A stretch of DNA of 64,000 nt from Moringa oleifera (Eukaryota; Streptophyta; Magnoliopsida; Brassicales; Moringaceae). The notes beneath the pieces were generated by a model. The model ran no database searches. It had not been told where the DNA came from and saw nothing but the letters and a program-made list of their open reading frames with translations. Of this stretch, positions 50,609 to 63,759 are shown piece by piece. Both the position numbers and the translations under genes were made by a program. The stretch spans positions 8,222,001 to 8,286,000 of the forward strand of contig JAJFZO010000094.1 of assembly GCA_021397835.1 (NCBI GenBank). Reading direction: 5' to 3'. Positions within the stretch are counted from its first letter, which is position 1. The number at the start of each line of letters is the position of its first letter.

Positions 50609-53600
50609 ATTATATAGTTCTGGCAGCTCTGCACATGAAACATCATTTGCCCAACCTGCAGCTGTTGATAAGCGAAAAGTAGCTATCTGGAAGGGGCTCT
50701 TCAATCACACAAGTATTCAAAATCAAATGTAAAGTTGTGAATCTCATTTTTGTTTTTTAATTGCCTGCCCTTATTTAAGGTTAAATTCTTACCTTAGAGT
50801 AGTGGATATATGGATGCATTTTTCTTTCTTGAAACAGGAACAACAGAAGTAGCTTGTGAACACTTAGGCAATAGTGTTGGATCTCTAGATTAAATAACCG
50901 TTACTTGGAAAAAGAGTTGGGTCCTTTCTTGATGATGATAATATGTATTCTGAAATCTGAATTATGGCCATTCAAGGACCATAAGGTTAAATCAATTAGA
51001 TCCCATATCCAATATTCCCATGTGTTTGTAGAATCATAGAATCTGAAACTCTGTGAAGAGAGAAATCCCAGAAAGAAGCAAAGAGCAGTGGGTTAGTGGT
51101 GAGGCTTTGAAGTGAAGTTAACATCTTCCATGAGTTTCACACTCCTACTCTGTTACCTGTTTTAGTGGCTGCTGTTGTTGACAGTTCTGAAATTGGCCCA
51201 TTGAATCTTGAAACAGAAGTGAAGGAAGGAGAGATGTCAAAATCTTACCTGAAAGCTGTGTTATCCTATTCAGTGCATCAACATGACAAAGATAGAAGAA
51301 CAAGGGGAGGGATTTGTCAAAAGGTGCCCAAAAAGTCAGTGTAAAATAGTAATACCTATTAATAGTTTACTCCACCAAACTTACATTGTCCAAAACCTTT
51401 TTTTTTGGTTGCCAATAACAATGGCCAGACTTGCTTCCATCATCTGGATACGGACATTTCAACGCTCCTCTATACCATCATTTGCTTCCATTTGCCGCTC
51501 ATCTTTTTCTTGTTAAGCACATGATTATCCCCAGATTAACATGCCCCAATTCCAAAAGAGAAAAAAAAAAAAATTCATGCCCATTTGAACCTATCAATAA
51601 TCATGCTTTTATCGAAGATTAAAACCCGAATAATTATAAACTAAACTGACTTTTGAGAATTATGAACTCAAACCCTTTGTTTTTTTTTGGGGGGGAAAAC
51701 TAGTTTTTATGATAAATTTAAGCTTAATAGACCCAAATGTCCAATAGTTACTAAAAATAGAAGTAAGCTCAAGTGGGTATTGAATCAAGTGGGTATTGAA
51801 TCAATACAATAACTAAGAACTGAAAAAGGTTTATTAATTATAATTGCATCACTGGCAATATATATTTGTATTATCAATAAGAAGAGAAACATTAAAGAGA
51901 ATTACTGATGGGTGATTTGGTAAAATTGGCAGTTTGCTGAAGAAGGTTTACATGATTTCGATGGGCATAAAAAGAGGAGCCAAAGGCCCAGAGCCTACAC
52001 GTGGGCTCCACTTTTTTTTTTTTTAATTTGGGCGGGGGGCTTCTGTGCCTTTCCGCTTTCTCTCATTAACAACACTCTCATGTCGGCGAATACAAGCCAA
52101 CCAAGCCAGAAAACGACGCGCACTGACCCACCCACTTAATTTCCCACGCGCACCGACACCCGTGAGGCTGGCGCGTGTCCTGTTGAGTGAGGCAGTAGAC
52201 TTATCACTTCGCGGCTTGTCACTGCCTGACACTCTCTTTATGTGCACGTCTCTTCGCCGAACTTGTAAATAAAGGCGTAATACTATACGATTTTTAATCA
52301 TATTCGAAGCATCGAACCATTTCTGCAAAGTGCCAAGGAGGGCCGTCCAGAACGGTGACGTTTTACTGGCCTGAATCAACCAGGGCCGTGACAAGGACAG
52401 GACTCTCTTCTCGTTTTGCACTTAATCACTGTTTTATGTTTTAGAAATTAATTTTAATTTTCCGCTTTTTTTTTTCAATATTATTATCTCCTGCTGATAT
52501 TTTTTTAATCAGACATTCTCATTTCTTCTTCAGTCACTCAGAGCCTCTAATAAACATCAACAAACTCTCTTGTATTTCAGTCTGAACTGTGAAGAACAGC
52601 TGGAAGCGAAGTGTGTTATCTCTTTCGTTTCTCAGATATCTCATCTACTGACTTAGCTGGTAATTTAATGATGTTCTTCCTGCTTAGTTGCTGTCCTCTT
52701 CTCTAAGATATATTTCCTTTTGCTTGTTTTTTAGCATTTAAGTTTTTGCTAATTATGGATGCTGCATTACAGTGAATCTGTTATGTCTGTGCTACTTTGA
52801 GCTCAGAGCCTGAAGCTTCCAGCTATAGTTTGTGAATATCAACTGGATCTGATGTGGGAAGAAAAAAGAAAATGGTTTGGTGCTAGTGACTGAGTAAGTG
52901 GTTGCAATTTTATCTTTTATTTAGATTTGTGTTTTGTAGAATGAGCTTAATAGGATGGTGTGCTTTGTTTAGCTGTTACCGAGCTCGGTTTTGCTGATTT
53001 TCTCCTTTTCTTTTTTTGCCCTTTTAATGGCCTCAAAGCTTTCCACTCAGTTGCTTCCTTTCTCTTCATTGCCTACTTTATGGTTTCATTTCTTCCCTTT
53101 TGAGCTCCTTTTAGCTAAGTTTAAAATATTTCTACTTTCTATTTGCTGTTTGGAATCGCCCATGATCAAGTGGCTCAGCATGAGAAAACATCTATTGTTA
53201 TGCTTCTCTGTTCTTTTTACTCCTTTTTTTTTTTTTTTTAACATTGAAATAACTCATCACTTGTTGGTTCAATTTGATCTCAATATCACAGTGGCTGTAA
53301 TCTCTCTTCTAAAGCTGTCTGTTCGGACAAATGGCAATGGCTGCAGGGGAATCAGATTTTTATTTGGCTCTATTCATGAGATTTAAGAAAGATGGAAAGT
53401 TCAAGCATTTTTTGCTTATTAACAAAAGATTTCTTCATATCTTTAGGCATTGCGCCTTTCTCCCACTGAATTTACCTTTTTCTTATAAATTTGTGATCCT
53501 TTGATGCAGAGTTTCTCTGTCAAGTTATGTGCTTCTGGACTACTGAACCGGTGGTTGAATATAGTTAGAGGCTTTATTCTGTCTTCAACTGTTGGTGGGA

Positions 53601-53621
53601 GATACCAGGCTCTGTGCAAAA
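50609..53621. other. Spacer: LRR gene 3' UTR and promoter/5' UTR of the NT-C2 gene
   Basis: No supported coding gene in 3 kb. A 16-bp unit is repeated in tandem at 51769-51804. 52020-52420 is GC-richer than its surroundings and is probably the promoter. 52560-53621 looks like 5' UTR with one or more introns, since the coding start (53622) lies far downstream of promoter-like sequence. I could not fix those splice sites. Confidence 0.5.
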
Positions 53622-56600
53622 ATGGTTCTAGGTCTGAGTGCCAAGAACAAGAAAGGCCCTTCAGTTCATGTTAATTATTTAATCAGAATTCAGGAGATTA
53701 AGCCTTGGCCTCCATCACAATCACTGAGGTCCCTTCGGTCTGTCATGATTCAATGGGAAAATGGTGACCGTATTTCTGGGTCTACCAACACTGTAGTCCC
53801 TACAATAGGGTCTGTTGTTGGTGAGGGGAAAATTGAATTTAATGTGTCCTTTAGATTGCCTGTGACATTGTTGAGGGACATGTCAGTCAAAGGCAGGGAT
53901 GCTGATACCTTCCAGAAGAATTTCTTAGAATTCAACTTGTACGAGCCTCGAAGGGATAGGACCCAGTTGTTGGCCACTGCCACTATAGACTTAGCTGATT
54001 ATGGTGTTGTCAAGGAGGCCTTAAGCATAAGTGCTCCAATGAACTGCAAGAGGAGCTTCAGCAACACAGCTCAACCAGTAATATTCATTAAGATCCAGCC
54101 AATTGACAAGGGCTGCACTAGCTCTTTATCAAAGCAAGGTTTGTCTAAAGAGGTATTCCTGGACAAGAATGGTGGTGAATCTGTTTCTGATCTAATGAAT
54201 GAAGAATATGCTGAAGAAGCTGAAGTTGCCACTTTCACTGATGATGATGTTTCCTCACACTCTTCTCTCACTATTTCTTCTGCTTTTGAGTCTAATGGGA
54301 GTTTACCTCCTCAAAATGAAGAGGTACTGTTTGATCATTTTATTAGTTTGCTTTCAATGGAAATTATTCATTTTGGTCCTGTGATGATTGAGCTAATTTG
54401 CTTTGTATTGATGTCCAACCATTACTAATCTATTTTTAATGTTGTTATATTCATAATCTTCCCTGATAGTTGGAGAAAGTATATTATTTTCAGGCCTGAT
54501 GCCCCAAACCAAGCATGACTGACAGAAATAAATATATATGGGAACTTATTTGATGGAGACCGCTAGATCAATTATGGCATTAGGACCAGAGAAATCCTGA
54601 TGTTCAAGTAGGTGTGAAACAAGTTATTGCATTAGTTAGATGTTCAACTTATTATATGCTTGTACCTAGTTGTTGGACCAATGTGGAAAAAGTCTTGCAT
54701 GATTTTTCCCTGTAGATCACTATGTTGTTTGTCTTGGCATGAAAGTATGGTTTGCCTGGAAAGATACCTCGATTTTCTTGTTAGAAAGTTTATTGGGTAG
54801 TTCTAATCATGTTATTTATGGTGCAATGAACTGCAGAGCAAAGGAGTCACATCAATCAATGGTGCAAGAGGAAATGACAAGGAACATTCTTTAGCTTCAA
54901 ACCTGCGGCAGGGAACTTCAAATACAATGCCTGAGATTGCACCATGCGAAAATCTGAAGGGGAGTTTATCTTGCTCAGCATCAGTAGACTTGTCTTCTGA
55001 TCTGGCAACCCCAGTGAATGCTTATACTCCTAGTTCGAATTCTTCTGGAACTACTTCTATATCAATCACTGAAAGTGTTACCGTCCATAGTATTCATTCT
55101 TCTTTCTCATCCTTCACTATTAAAGATACAGAGGAAGAGACCCAGACCAACATAGAAAGCAATCACCATAGAGATTTTGATGACAAAGTTCACAACAAAT
55201 CAAATGGCAGAATGCCAATAGAAGGTAAAGCTCAATGCAAAAGTGATGAAAATACATCCAACTCCTTGGAAGTGGTTGAGAATATTGGCTCCAGTGACTC
55301 TGGTGATTCGCAAGTCAGTGGAGAGGATGATGGAAAACCTTGGGGAGTTGGGAAAGAATCCCTGAAGGAGGCAGTAAACCCTGGTGATATATGTGATAAT
55401 TTATTGTTGGACATTGAAAAAAAGAAACAAGGAGAAGATGAACATGAAAGACAACCCTGGGACGGGGAAAAGCATTATAATGGAGATGAACCAGTGACTG
55501 TCTTTTGCCAAGATTCTAGTGAAAATCAAGTTTCATTTGGAAATGATACGCATGCTTCAAGTGGAGGAAATCTTGAAGTGAAGGGCACCATCCCAAAAAA
55601 TGACAGATTGAAACATGTGAAGTCTGTTCGGTCATCATCGGACGCAGTTAGGGGCAACGGATTTATTAGTACTAACCAGCACTCAGAAGTGAAGGAGGTT
55701 AGCACTTCACAAGATGCTCATAATGGTGCTGGAAGCCTCAGGAGCAATGAAACAAAAGATGCTAAGATTTGTCTGAAGGATACCCGAAGTGCCATCTCAG
55801 ACAGAAAAATCCAGCAGCTAGAATGCAAAATAAAGATGCTTGAGGGAGAGTTGAGAGAAGCTGCTGCTATCGAGGCTGCTCTTTACTCAGTAGTTGTTGA
55901 GCATGCAAGTTCCATGAGTAAGGTCCATGCTCCAGCACGGCGCCTTTCTAGGCTGTATTTTCATGCTTGTCGAGAAAACTCTCAATCAAGGAGAGCTGGT
56001 GCAGCTAGGAGTGCTGTTTCAGGATTAGTTTTGGTTGCGAAAGCATGTGGAAATGATGTCCCTAGGTACTGTGCACTCATTTGAATTCCCTCCGTAAAAT
56101 TTCTGTGTCTTCCTTTGACTTTCTTTACCATCTTGACTCATGTTACACTTCTAAAGTGATGCTATCCAGGTAACATACACCCGTGGCACGTTTAGTTGAC
56201 ATTTCCATAAATTTTTCTGTTCTAGAAAGAAATCCTTATTGGTTTGTTGATTTCAGCAATCAGAATTGTCTACTGCATTTACAATGGAATTTAGTAAATT
56301 GATGGCAGATCATACACCTCAAATTTTTGGTTTGTGCACCTGCCAAAAACTTCCCGGAACTGAAATTGGATAGTTTAGAACAATCTTTCTAAGATGCAAT
56401 AGTAGGTAAAAGTTGATAGAGTTAAGTAATTGGATGTCTGCTGGAAATACTGACTTGGTGATCGAGATTGTTTCAGAACACTTGGTTAATTCATGTGACT
56501 GCATCTGGTGGGCATCATAAACAACTGTGTCTGAAGCGAATCTTTAGGTTCATTATGGTCTTGCTTATTATTTTCATAAATCTCATTATAGGTTGACATT

Positions 56601-59200
56601 TTGGTTGTCAAATTCTGTTGTGCTGCGAGCAATTATAAGCCGAGTTAATGAGGAACCAGAGTTGCCACTTTCTTCCTGCCCAAACACACAGAGAAATAAT
56701 AGTCAAAAGGGAAACAAGAAGATATCATCTCCATTAAAATGGAAGGACTCCTTTCCCAGCAAAAAGGATAGCAAAAGTGTGATGTATGCAAATTTTGGCA
56801 ACTGGGAAGACCCTAACACATTTACGTCTGCACTGGAAAAAGTTGAAGCTTGGATCTTCTGCCGAATTGTTGAATCTATTTGGTGGCAGGTCATACCTTA
56901 GTTCTTTCCCTTCTTTTGTCAAATTCTTCGTAACTGTATGGGAGGTGCTACTCTCTTGTAAAATGGACATCATAAAGTCTGTTTTTATCTGGCCTGATTC
57001 TCTATCCATTTTGGTTCCAGACTCTGACTCCACATATGCAGTCTGCTGCTACCAAGGGAATAGATAGAGGTGCTGGTTCTGACTCAAGGAAAAACTATGG
57101 TAGGACATCAAGTTCTGTTGATCAAGACCAAGGGGATTTTTCTTTAGACCTTTGGAAGAAGGCTTTCAAGGATGCCTCTGAAAGACTCTGTCCTCTTAGA
57201 GCTGGGGGGCATCAGTGTGGGTGCCTAGCAGTGCTGGCCCGATTGGTAAATTTCTGCCATAAAGCCTACTATGACCTTTCATTTCTTTCATTGGTTGGGA
57301 GGTAGTTCGGGGGTAGGTGGGGTAAGGTTCAGTAACAGTATCTGATGCTCTTAGCTAATTAATTTCGTAAGGATGAAAAGAGAAAGGAGAAAAACAAAGT
57401 ACGTTGGTAGCCTCACCCCTTGGTGCTACTAGTATCTATGTAAATATATAGTCTTTATTTCTGATTTAAGGAGAAACAAAAAGAAAAAAGGAAACCTATC
57501 ATGTAGGTGATAAAACTAAGCATATCTCCTTTATTTGATATCTAACTTTACTCATCTTTTATTTGATGTCAGCATAATTAATTTTTTTTTAATCCATATC
57601 TTGACATCTAATGCTCTAAGTGACTCTAATTGTAAATCTTTTAATTGTTACAAAAAAAGCTTCTTGAAAATACTACTACATGCTTCTGTTGAATACAACT
57701 CCCAAGATACTCAATTTCAGCTCAGTCATCTGCTGCATATCATGGCAACTTTTGTTCAAGTTGATTGACTCCTTTTTAAAGTACTTGTAATTATCAGTTA
57801 TTGGATTCTATCTCTACCTATGCTTTTTCTCCTCTCAATGATTTCAATCACATGAATCCTTTATGTGTTCTTAGATAATGGAGCAATGCGTGGCTAGATT
57901 AGATGTGGCTATGTTCAATGCCATTCTTCGTGAATCTGCTGACGAAATCCCAACTGATCCTGTATCTGACCCCATCGGTGATTCTAAGGTTCTTCCTATT
58001 CCAGCTGGAAAATCAAGTTTTGGGGCTGGTGCACAGCTAAAAAATGCGGTAAGTGGTGAAAGTTTTATCCTCTGGGCTGATTTTATTGTAAGATCATCAT
58101 TTCTCATGCAGGAGAATTTGGGACTCCTTTGTGTGCAAACTAGGTAGCTTTTCCTATATTTGCTTGATATCTTTCCTGGTCCTGTCTCCACTGCTGCATT
58201 AAATTTATTGATTTCTTGTCCAATCATAAAGCCTATTTTGCCTTGTGAATATCAGATTGGAAACTGGTCAAGATGGCTGACTGATCTATTTGGTATTGAT
58301 GATGATGATGGCACACTTGAAGATATGGAAAGCCACGATGATAATGATGATGGAGAAGACCCATCCTTCAAGTCATTCCACCTCCTTTGTGCATTGAGTG
58401 ATCTCATGATGCTCCCAAAGGACATGCTCTTAAGTAAATCCATCAGAAAAGAGGTTTGCACACTAACTCATCCTTTGAGCTCAAGTATGCATGGTTGATG
58501 TGCAATCCTTATGTTGCTGGATTTTTTATTTTAAAGGTATGCCCTACTTTTGGTGCACCATTGATCAAAAGGATTCTTGACAATTTCAACCCAGATGAGT
58601 TTTGCCCTGATCCTGTTCCAGATGTTGTGCTTGAAGCCCTGGAATCTGAGGTTAGTCCATTCTAGATGCATCTAATATCCATTTGCTTCTACAGTTAGCT
58701 GTATTGCTCAAGTAGATCAAGTCCACATCTCACTTTGGAGTTTACAAAGGTGAAAACTATGATGCTTGTTTACTTGTTTGGTGAAGTTAGGATCAAAATC
58801 TCCAATTAGGTTGTGATGCATTCTGTAACCTGATTCAACTAATCTTGCTGCTTTCATTCTGATTCAGGATCCTGACGAAGCTGAGGAGTCTATCACAAAC
58901 TTCCCACGCATTGCAGCTCCTCCAGTGTATTCACCACCTTCAGCAGCTTCTGTTGCTAGTATTATTGGAGGGCTTGGAACCCAGTCTCAGTTAAGCAGAA
59001 GCAGGTCTTCAGTGCTCAGAAAATCATACACCAGTGATGATGAGCTTGATGAGTTGAATTCCCCATTGGCTGCAATCTTGATGGACAACTCCTGTGCTTC
59101 ATCTTCACCAACCAAGACCAGCTCTCTGTCCAAAGAAAATAGCTATCAAAATGTCATCAGATATGAACTTCTCCGGGACATATGGACAAGCTGTGAGTAA
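53622..59200 (+). CDS. NT-C2 (EEIG1/EHBP1-type) domain protein, At3g01810-like
   Basis: Eight coding exons: 53622-54323, 54837-56065, 56592-56889, 57021-57245, 57875-58048, 58256-58453, 58537-58650 and 58868-59200 (TAA), giving 1090 aa. The start is ATG at 53622 (MVLGLSAKNKKGPSVHVNYL). The N-terminal C2 domain (about residues 8-160) shows HVNYLIRIQEIKPWP, VMIQWENGD, GKIEFNVSFRLPVTL, NFLEFNLYE and QLLATATIDLADYG. Residues 170 to about 540 are polar, Ser/Glu-rich and probably disordered. A coiled-coil-like stretch follows (IQQLECKIKMLEGELREAAA), then a conserved helical C-terminal half (RLTFWLSNSVVLRAII, LERLCPLRAGGHQ-like, IGNWSRWLTDLFGIDDDD). The family binds membranes or cytoskeleton in animals. 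In plants the related PMI1 group acts in organelle positioning, but this member's role is not known to me. Confidence 0.92.
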
Positions 59201-59951
59201 CCACATTGGGTATTTATGTATAGATAAATAATTGATGCTGCCTTTTCCCAGGAGATGTAAACAAGTAGACAAATTTTGGTTTAATTTTCTTTTGCTTGTT
59301 TCCTGTACAAATTCTTCTAGCTTCTGCATAACTCAAACTTGTGTTGTAAAATAGTCTACAAATTTTGCTGGTCCTTGCTTAGCAGTTTACTCTTAATAAA
59401 TTTTTATTGACACAGCTACCTGTAACTCAGGCAAGCAGGACTGCAGTTCTTTGGTTTGGAGGAAGGGCTGCCTCAATGGACACAATTAATTAAGAAACAG
59501 AGTAACATACTCTCAATTGACGTGGCTGAGAATTCTAAATAGCTATCACCATCTATAAGGACAACCCTCCTGTCTCAATATTCCGTTCAGTCTTCCAGAT
59601 GCCTCCATCTAACTTTATATTACATTACATCTCTCTAACTTTGTATTCAGATGAAACAAATTGAAGTACAAGAAGAGAGAGATTCACAGTGAAACAATAG
59701 CAACATGCTTAATCTACTTGAGCCTCTCACATGCCGGTATAATTTTGCACCTCTCAGACAAAATTACATTACATCTATGCATCTTCAAAAGTTCATAAAC
59801 TTCGTAAAAGCAAAAGAAGGACCAAAATTGCAAAGCTACTTTGAATGTTTGCTATGCTATGCAAACACCAACTCGCTCTATCCCTCGCTCACATTCTACA
59901 TATTTACTACTATGCTGAAATTAGGATATAGATATAAATCAGAAAATCATG
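59201..59951. other. Tail-to-tail spacer between the NT-C2 and adenylate-kinase-like genes
   Basis: 0.75 kb between convergent stops, presumably overlapping or abutting 3' UTRs. No gene, repeat or RNA feature was seen. Confidence 0.6.
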
Positions 59952-61939
59952 TTATGCAGTCAGCTTTGGTGAAGTGTTCAGAGCATTCATATGCTGGAGA
60001 TGTAATGCAGCCAACAATCCTTGCCAGGTTTCTCCAGGTGCACCTGCCACCTGAAAGTCAAGAAGTTTCTTTTGCTTCCGGTAGTAATCTTCTAATGGCT
60101 TCCCCTGATTGCATACAGATTTGCAATTAGAAAACTTCAAAATTCTGGATAGAAAAAAAAAGAGTAAAGTCTTATAAATTTATGCTCTCCAGTCAACAAG
60201 ACAAATTGATCTTATGTCTCTATATTAAGCATGCAGCACAATACCAGAGTATCAAGCGAAACAGTTCATCGATATATTCTTCCCAAGATAATTGACCAGA
60301 CTAAAACCATTTAATATGTCTACACAACCCAAACATATTACTAACAAACATCATTTATGGAAAAGGAACCTTATAACCTATATGAAATCTGCAAAAGTAT
60401 AAGTTCACTAACATAAAATAGAAAACAAGCTTGCAATCATTAAACAACTTGTGAAATTGGAATGTTGCAGATCAAGCATACAATCCAGAAGGAAATTAGT
60501 AGTACCTGCTCCAGATGGACCTGCAGTTTTTCCTTCCAGACATTGTTGGCAACAGCAGTGGCGAACCCAGACCTACTCATGCTAAGAAATTCTTGACGAG
60601 AAGTAGTTTCACTTCCCATCTCTTTCTTAACCAAATTCTCTTCAGTGCATTTAAAATTGACAACCAGATCAATATCTGCAATCTGGTCAAGAATCTCCTG
60701 CAAAAAGATCCAGCATTTCAAGGACACGTGAGACTGTAGAAGGCATGCATGAGAGCGCACAGAGGCAGAACATCAGAGAAATGAAAATGAAAATGAAAAT
60801 GAAAAGGCCATTGATAGGAAAGGTCCAGACTTACAGCCTGGATTGTGGTACGAGGAATCCCATCAAGAATGAACCCAGTTTCACCTTTGCAATACCCATC
60901 CTCCAGCCTCTTTGACAACAATGCAAATATTATATCCTCAGATACAAGCTTTCCTTCATTCGAGGCACTTGAGATCTATTTTGGAAAAGGAAAAAGAATA
61001 AAACAATCAGCAGCGGTGTTCTGATTGGAACGACGAAATGGCTAGTGCTCACTTGGCACTGAAACAGAAAGGAGCTTTCTAATTCGAAGTCAAAGGAAAA
61101 AAAAATTGCTTGTTGGTACTGTTATTTATGAAGCAATCACTGCTTATAATTAAAGCGTAAACACCATGCTTAATCAACACTCATTTCATTCTCCTGTAAT
61201 AGTCCTTTCAATCCACACTGCCCCCCTATATCAGACACCAATTTCCATACCTAAGATATTAATAAACAAAATATCAAAGAGAGAATAGACTCATCCTGTT
61301 AAGGAGTGGCAATTAAGCTAACAGCTTCAACAGTTCCATTGAAGATTATCACACTGAGCATAAAACTACAGGGACCATACTGATACAAGTTTCTAGTTTT
61401 AAGCTATTATGAAAGTGGAACATCAGAAATTATGTCAAGATTAACTTACTTTAGAAGATTTTCTTTTTTAAAAAAACAAACTTTTTTCATGCGGAGACAT
61501 CACAAAGCACAAAACTCCTGACCTTGGCCAACAACAAAAAAAAAACATTTATAAGAGAGAAACAGCAATCAGATACCTGTTTGTAAAGAGAAGAGCGAGG
61601 GTCAAGCTCTTGGCGGACAAGGGAACCCATGGAAATGTGAGGAACTTCTAGAAGCTTCGAGAGTTTATCGGCATACACATGTCGCCTCACGCCTGGCCCC
61701 CCTATCAGCACCCACTGCACTCCTCTCCCCGGCGTCGACTCACCAACTCCCAGCCTGGGCTCCAGGTGGCACCGATCCCAATGCAACCGCTCCTCTCCAT
61801 AGTAGCAGTAGTCGTCATCAGAGTCGTAGTCGAGCTGAACCGCAGCCGCCGATCCATAGGCTCGGCTCCTCGCGAGGAGCCCGATGCTAGTAGGCTTCAT
61901 CCGCCGCGCGGGTACTCGCAGGTGGCTCAGCCATGCCAT
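59952..61939 (-). CDS. Adenylate-kinase-like protein, mitochondrial (At3g01820 type), degenerate P-loop and LID
   Basis: Four exons: 61577-61939, 60835-60975, 60506-60697 and 59952-60104 (TAA), giving 282 aa. The start is ATG at 61937-61939 in a strong GCCACCATGG context. Residues 1 to about 65 form an Arg-rich presequence (MAWLSHLRVPARRMKPTSI) plus an acidic linker. The kinase fold follows: WVLIGGPGVRRHVYADKL, ISMGSLVRQE, GFILDGIPRT and a C-terminal GKPLEDYYRKQKKLLDF. Adenylate kinases normally have GxPGxGKGT, so the Lys that holds the phosphates is absent here. The LID segment between the third and fourth conserved blocks is short and lacks the usual arginine-rich GR...H motif. The known plant homologue annotated adenylate kinase 7 shares the altered loop as I recall it. 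Low or no AMP kinase activity is therefore inferred. Confidence 0.92.
60781..60804. repeat. (ATGAAA)4 hexanucleotide repeat in AK-like intron 3
   Basis: Four perfect hexamer units lie just beyond the donor side of the intron between exons 3 and 4 of the adenylate-kinase-like gene. Confidence 0.8.
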
Positions 61940-61974
61940 GGTGGCGGCAAGAGGAAGGGTTTTACTATTCTCTA

Positions 61975-61995
61975 GAGAGAGAGAGAGAGAGAGAG
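61975..61995. repeat. (GA)n tract in the AK-like 5' UTR
   Basis: A GA/CT run of about ten units lies 36-56 bp upstream of the start codon of the - strand gene, that is, CT-rich in the sense of the mRNA. Such pyrimidine tracts are common in plant 5' leaders. Confidence 0.8.
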
Positions 61996-62364
61996 CAAAC
62001 AAAAGCCGAAGAGCAAAGAGGGGTTTAGATAGTAGAAGGCAGCGAGGTTTTAGGGAGAAGAGCCTGAATTCCCAAAATGCCACTACTCCTCCAAAATTAC
62101 GATGATACCATTGAACAGCTGGAGACAAGTGTCCGGCGGTTGTTGTTCCGAATTTAGTGGAGTTTGTTAGAAGCTGGTCGTGTTATCCGCCAACGAGGAA
62201 AGTCACGTTATGCTTGCTATCACAGAGGCGTCCACAATCAATGGAGGATAGATGGCTCAGAGACCAACACGACACAGTCAACTCTCTTTGGCATGACAAA
62301 GTACAACCTCACCCGCGGGGTTCCTACATTCCCGCTCACCCTCGGGCCACTTAGCGAGGTCCAC

Positions 62365-62386
62365 AGCCCAAACTAACCTGAGCCCA
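62365..62386 (-). promoter_or_regulatory. Pair of site II (TGGGCT) elements upstream of the AK-like gene
   Basis: AGCCCA at 62365-62370 and 62381-62386 reads TGGGCT on the strand of the AK-like gene, about 430 bp upstream of its start codon and about 85 bp before the tRNA. This is the same motif class as at uL13 and PPO2. Which gene it serves is uncertain. Confidence 0.35.
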
Positions 62387-62467
62387 ACAGTCCCACACAT
62401 GAGTGCAAAGAATTGATACTTCGTGATTTTGAATAATAATTTTCCATATGTGACAGCCAACAACACA

Positions 62468-62550
62468 GCTGGTTTGCCCGAGAGGTTAAGGGGGAAGACT
62501 TAAGATCTTCTGCACATAAGTGCGCGTGGGTTCGAACCCCACAGCCAGCA
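62468..62550 (+). tRNA. tRNA-Leu(UAA)
   Basis: 83-nt class II tRNA. The acceptor stem GCTGGTT pairs with AGCCAGC, with discriminator A at 62550. The A-box lies in GCCCGAGAGGTTAAGG. The anticodon stem GAAGA/TCTTC encloses the loop CTTAAGA, giving anticodon TAA (Leu). A long variable arm (GCAC/GTGC) and a T-arm with the B-box GGTTCGAACCC follow. There is no intron and no encoded CCA, as in nuclear tRNA genes. CAA-rich bases (ccaacaacac) lie just upstream, as is usual for plant tRNA genes. Confidence 0.97.
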
Positions 62551-62574
62551 TTTTAAACTATTTCAACTGTTTTT
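62551..62574 (+). terminator. Pol III terminator of tRNA-Leu
   Basis: TTTT at 62551-62554 directly follows the tRNA. A stronger T6 run at 62569-62574 can act as back-up, and further T runs follow to about 62594. Confidence 0.7.
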
Positions 62575-62594
62575 TTCTTCTTTTTTTTTTTTTA

Positions 62595-63708
62595 AAGCAC
62601 CAGGCCTTTGGCGATTACTACTTTCTTAAACAATTCATTCAAGAATGTTTAATGAACTACCCAAAATGTTGAATCACAGTTATGACCCTTTCCTTATGAA
62701 CACTCTTTGATAAAAATCCTCTTTGTGATATTAATCTGACTTTTGTCTGAGTCTCATGCCATTTTTTCCTTTGATCAAGTAATTAACAATGTTTTAAATT
62801 ATTAACCTCTGTCAATTGGGTATTGTTAAATCCTTACCAAATTGTAAATTCTTCTCTTTCTACCAGTTAATTGGGAAGCAAATTAAGACAAATCTTGATT
62901 GTCCCATAAAGGATTAATTGAACTCATAAGAGTCTTGCTTTGTAAAAGAGACAGAATGGGATCATTATGTCACAAGATCACTGTCTCTTTTTCTGAATCT
63001 AGAGCAAAGATTTTTCTTGTCATGGGAAGGGAATTTAGGCTTGCAGGAGCAATAAAAATAAGCAGCTGCGACATATCTATGGATTTGACTAGTTCCCCCA
63101 TGTGAAGCTAACTCTTCTAGTAATTAAACTGTGTACCATCGCAGACCTTGAGAGAAGCTGCATGAAGGGCACCTTGTGAGGAACATTGACAAGTCAATGA
63201 GGAAGCAGATGACGCCTCTTGCCTTTTCATTTTGAGTGGTTGCGGCATTTTTGACGGTTGATAGGCGAAGTCGGTGTTGTTGGGCCGTTGAAAGAAAGAT
63301 CTTCGTTGTTTCTTGGTTGATTCCTTTTTCCGAGAAAATATGGCACCAAACCGAGGAAGAATTCCAATCTGATTCTATGCATGTCCCGTGCATGACGCCA
63401 TGAATGAAGAGTCTTCCTTGTTATTTACGGTATTGCCATAAAGCTAAAGTTTCACGAGGAATGTGGGATCCAAGGGTGCCATTGAAGACAAGCTAGGTGG
63501 TCAACACACGAGACGCGGCACGAGTGTTTATAGGCATCTTTCCATTGTCTTGTCAACTATGTATCAACCTCAAAGCCCTCTCCATATATATATGTATCCT
63601 TATCTCCATGGATGTAGCTCAACCTGTAAAACTCATGTTTCAATGAAATTCTCGCTCTCCTACTAAGCATATTTGGTGTCAAAGCTCTCTCTCTCTCTCT
63701 TTTTCTCT

Positions 63709-63759
<51 letters not shown>

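Noticed and set aside
52023..52421. Frames on both strands upstream of the NT-C2 gene
   Set aside because: Lie in a GC-rich promoter-like stretch; the overlapping opposite-strand frames have no similarity.
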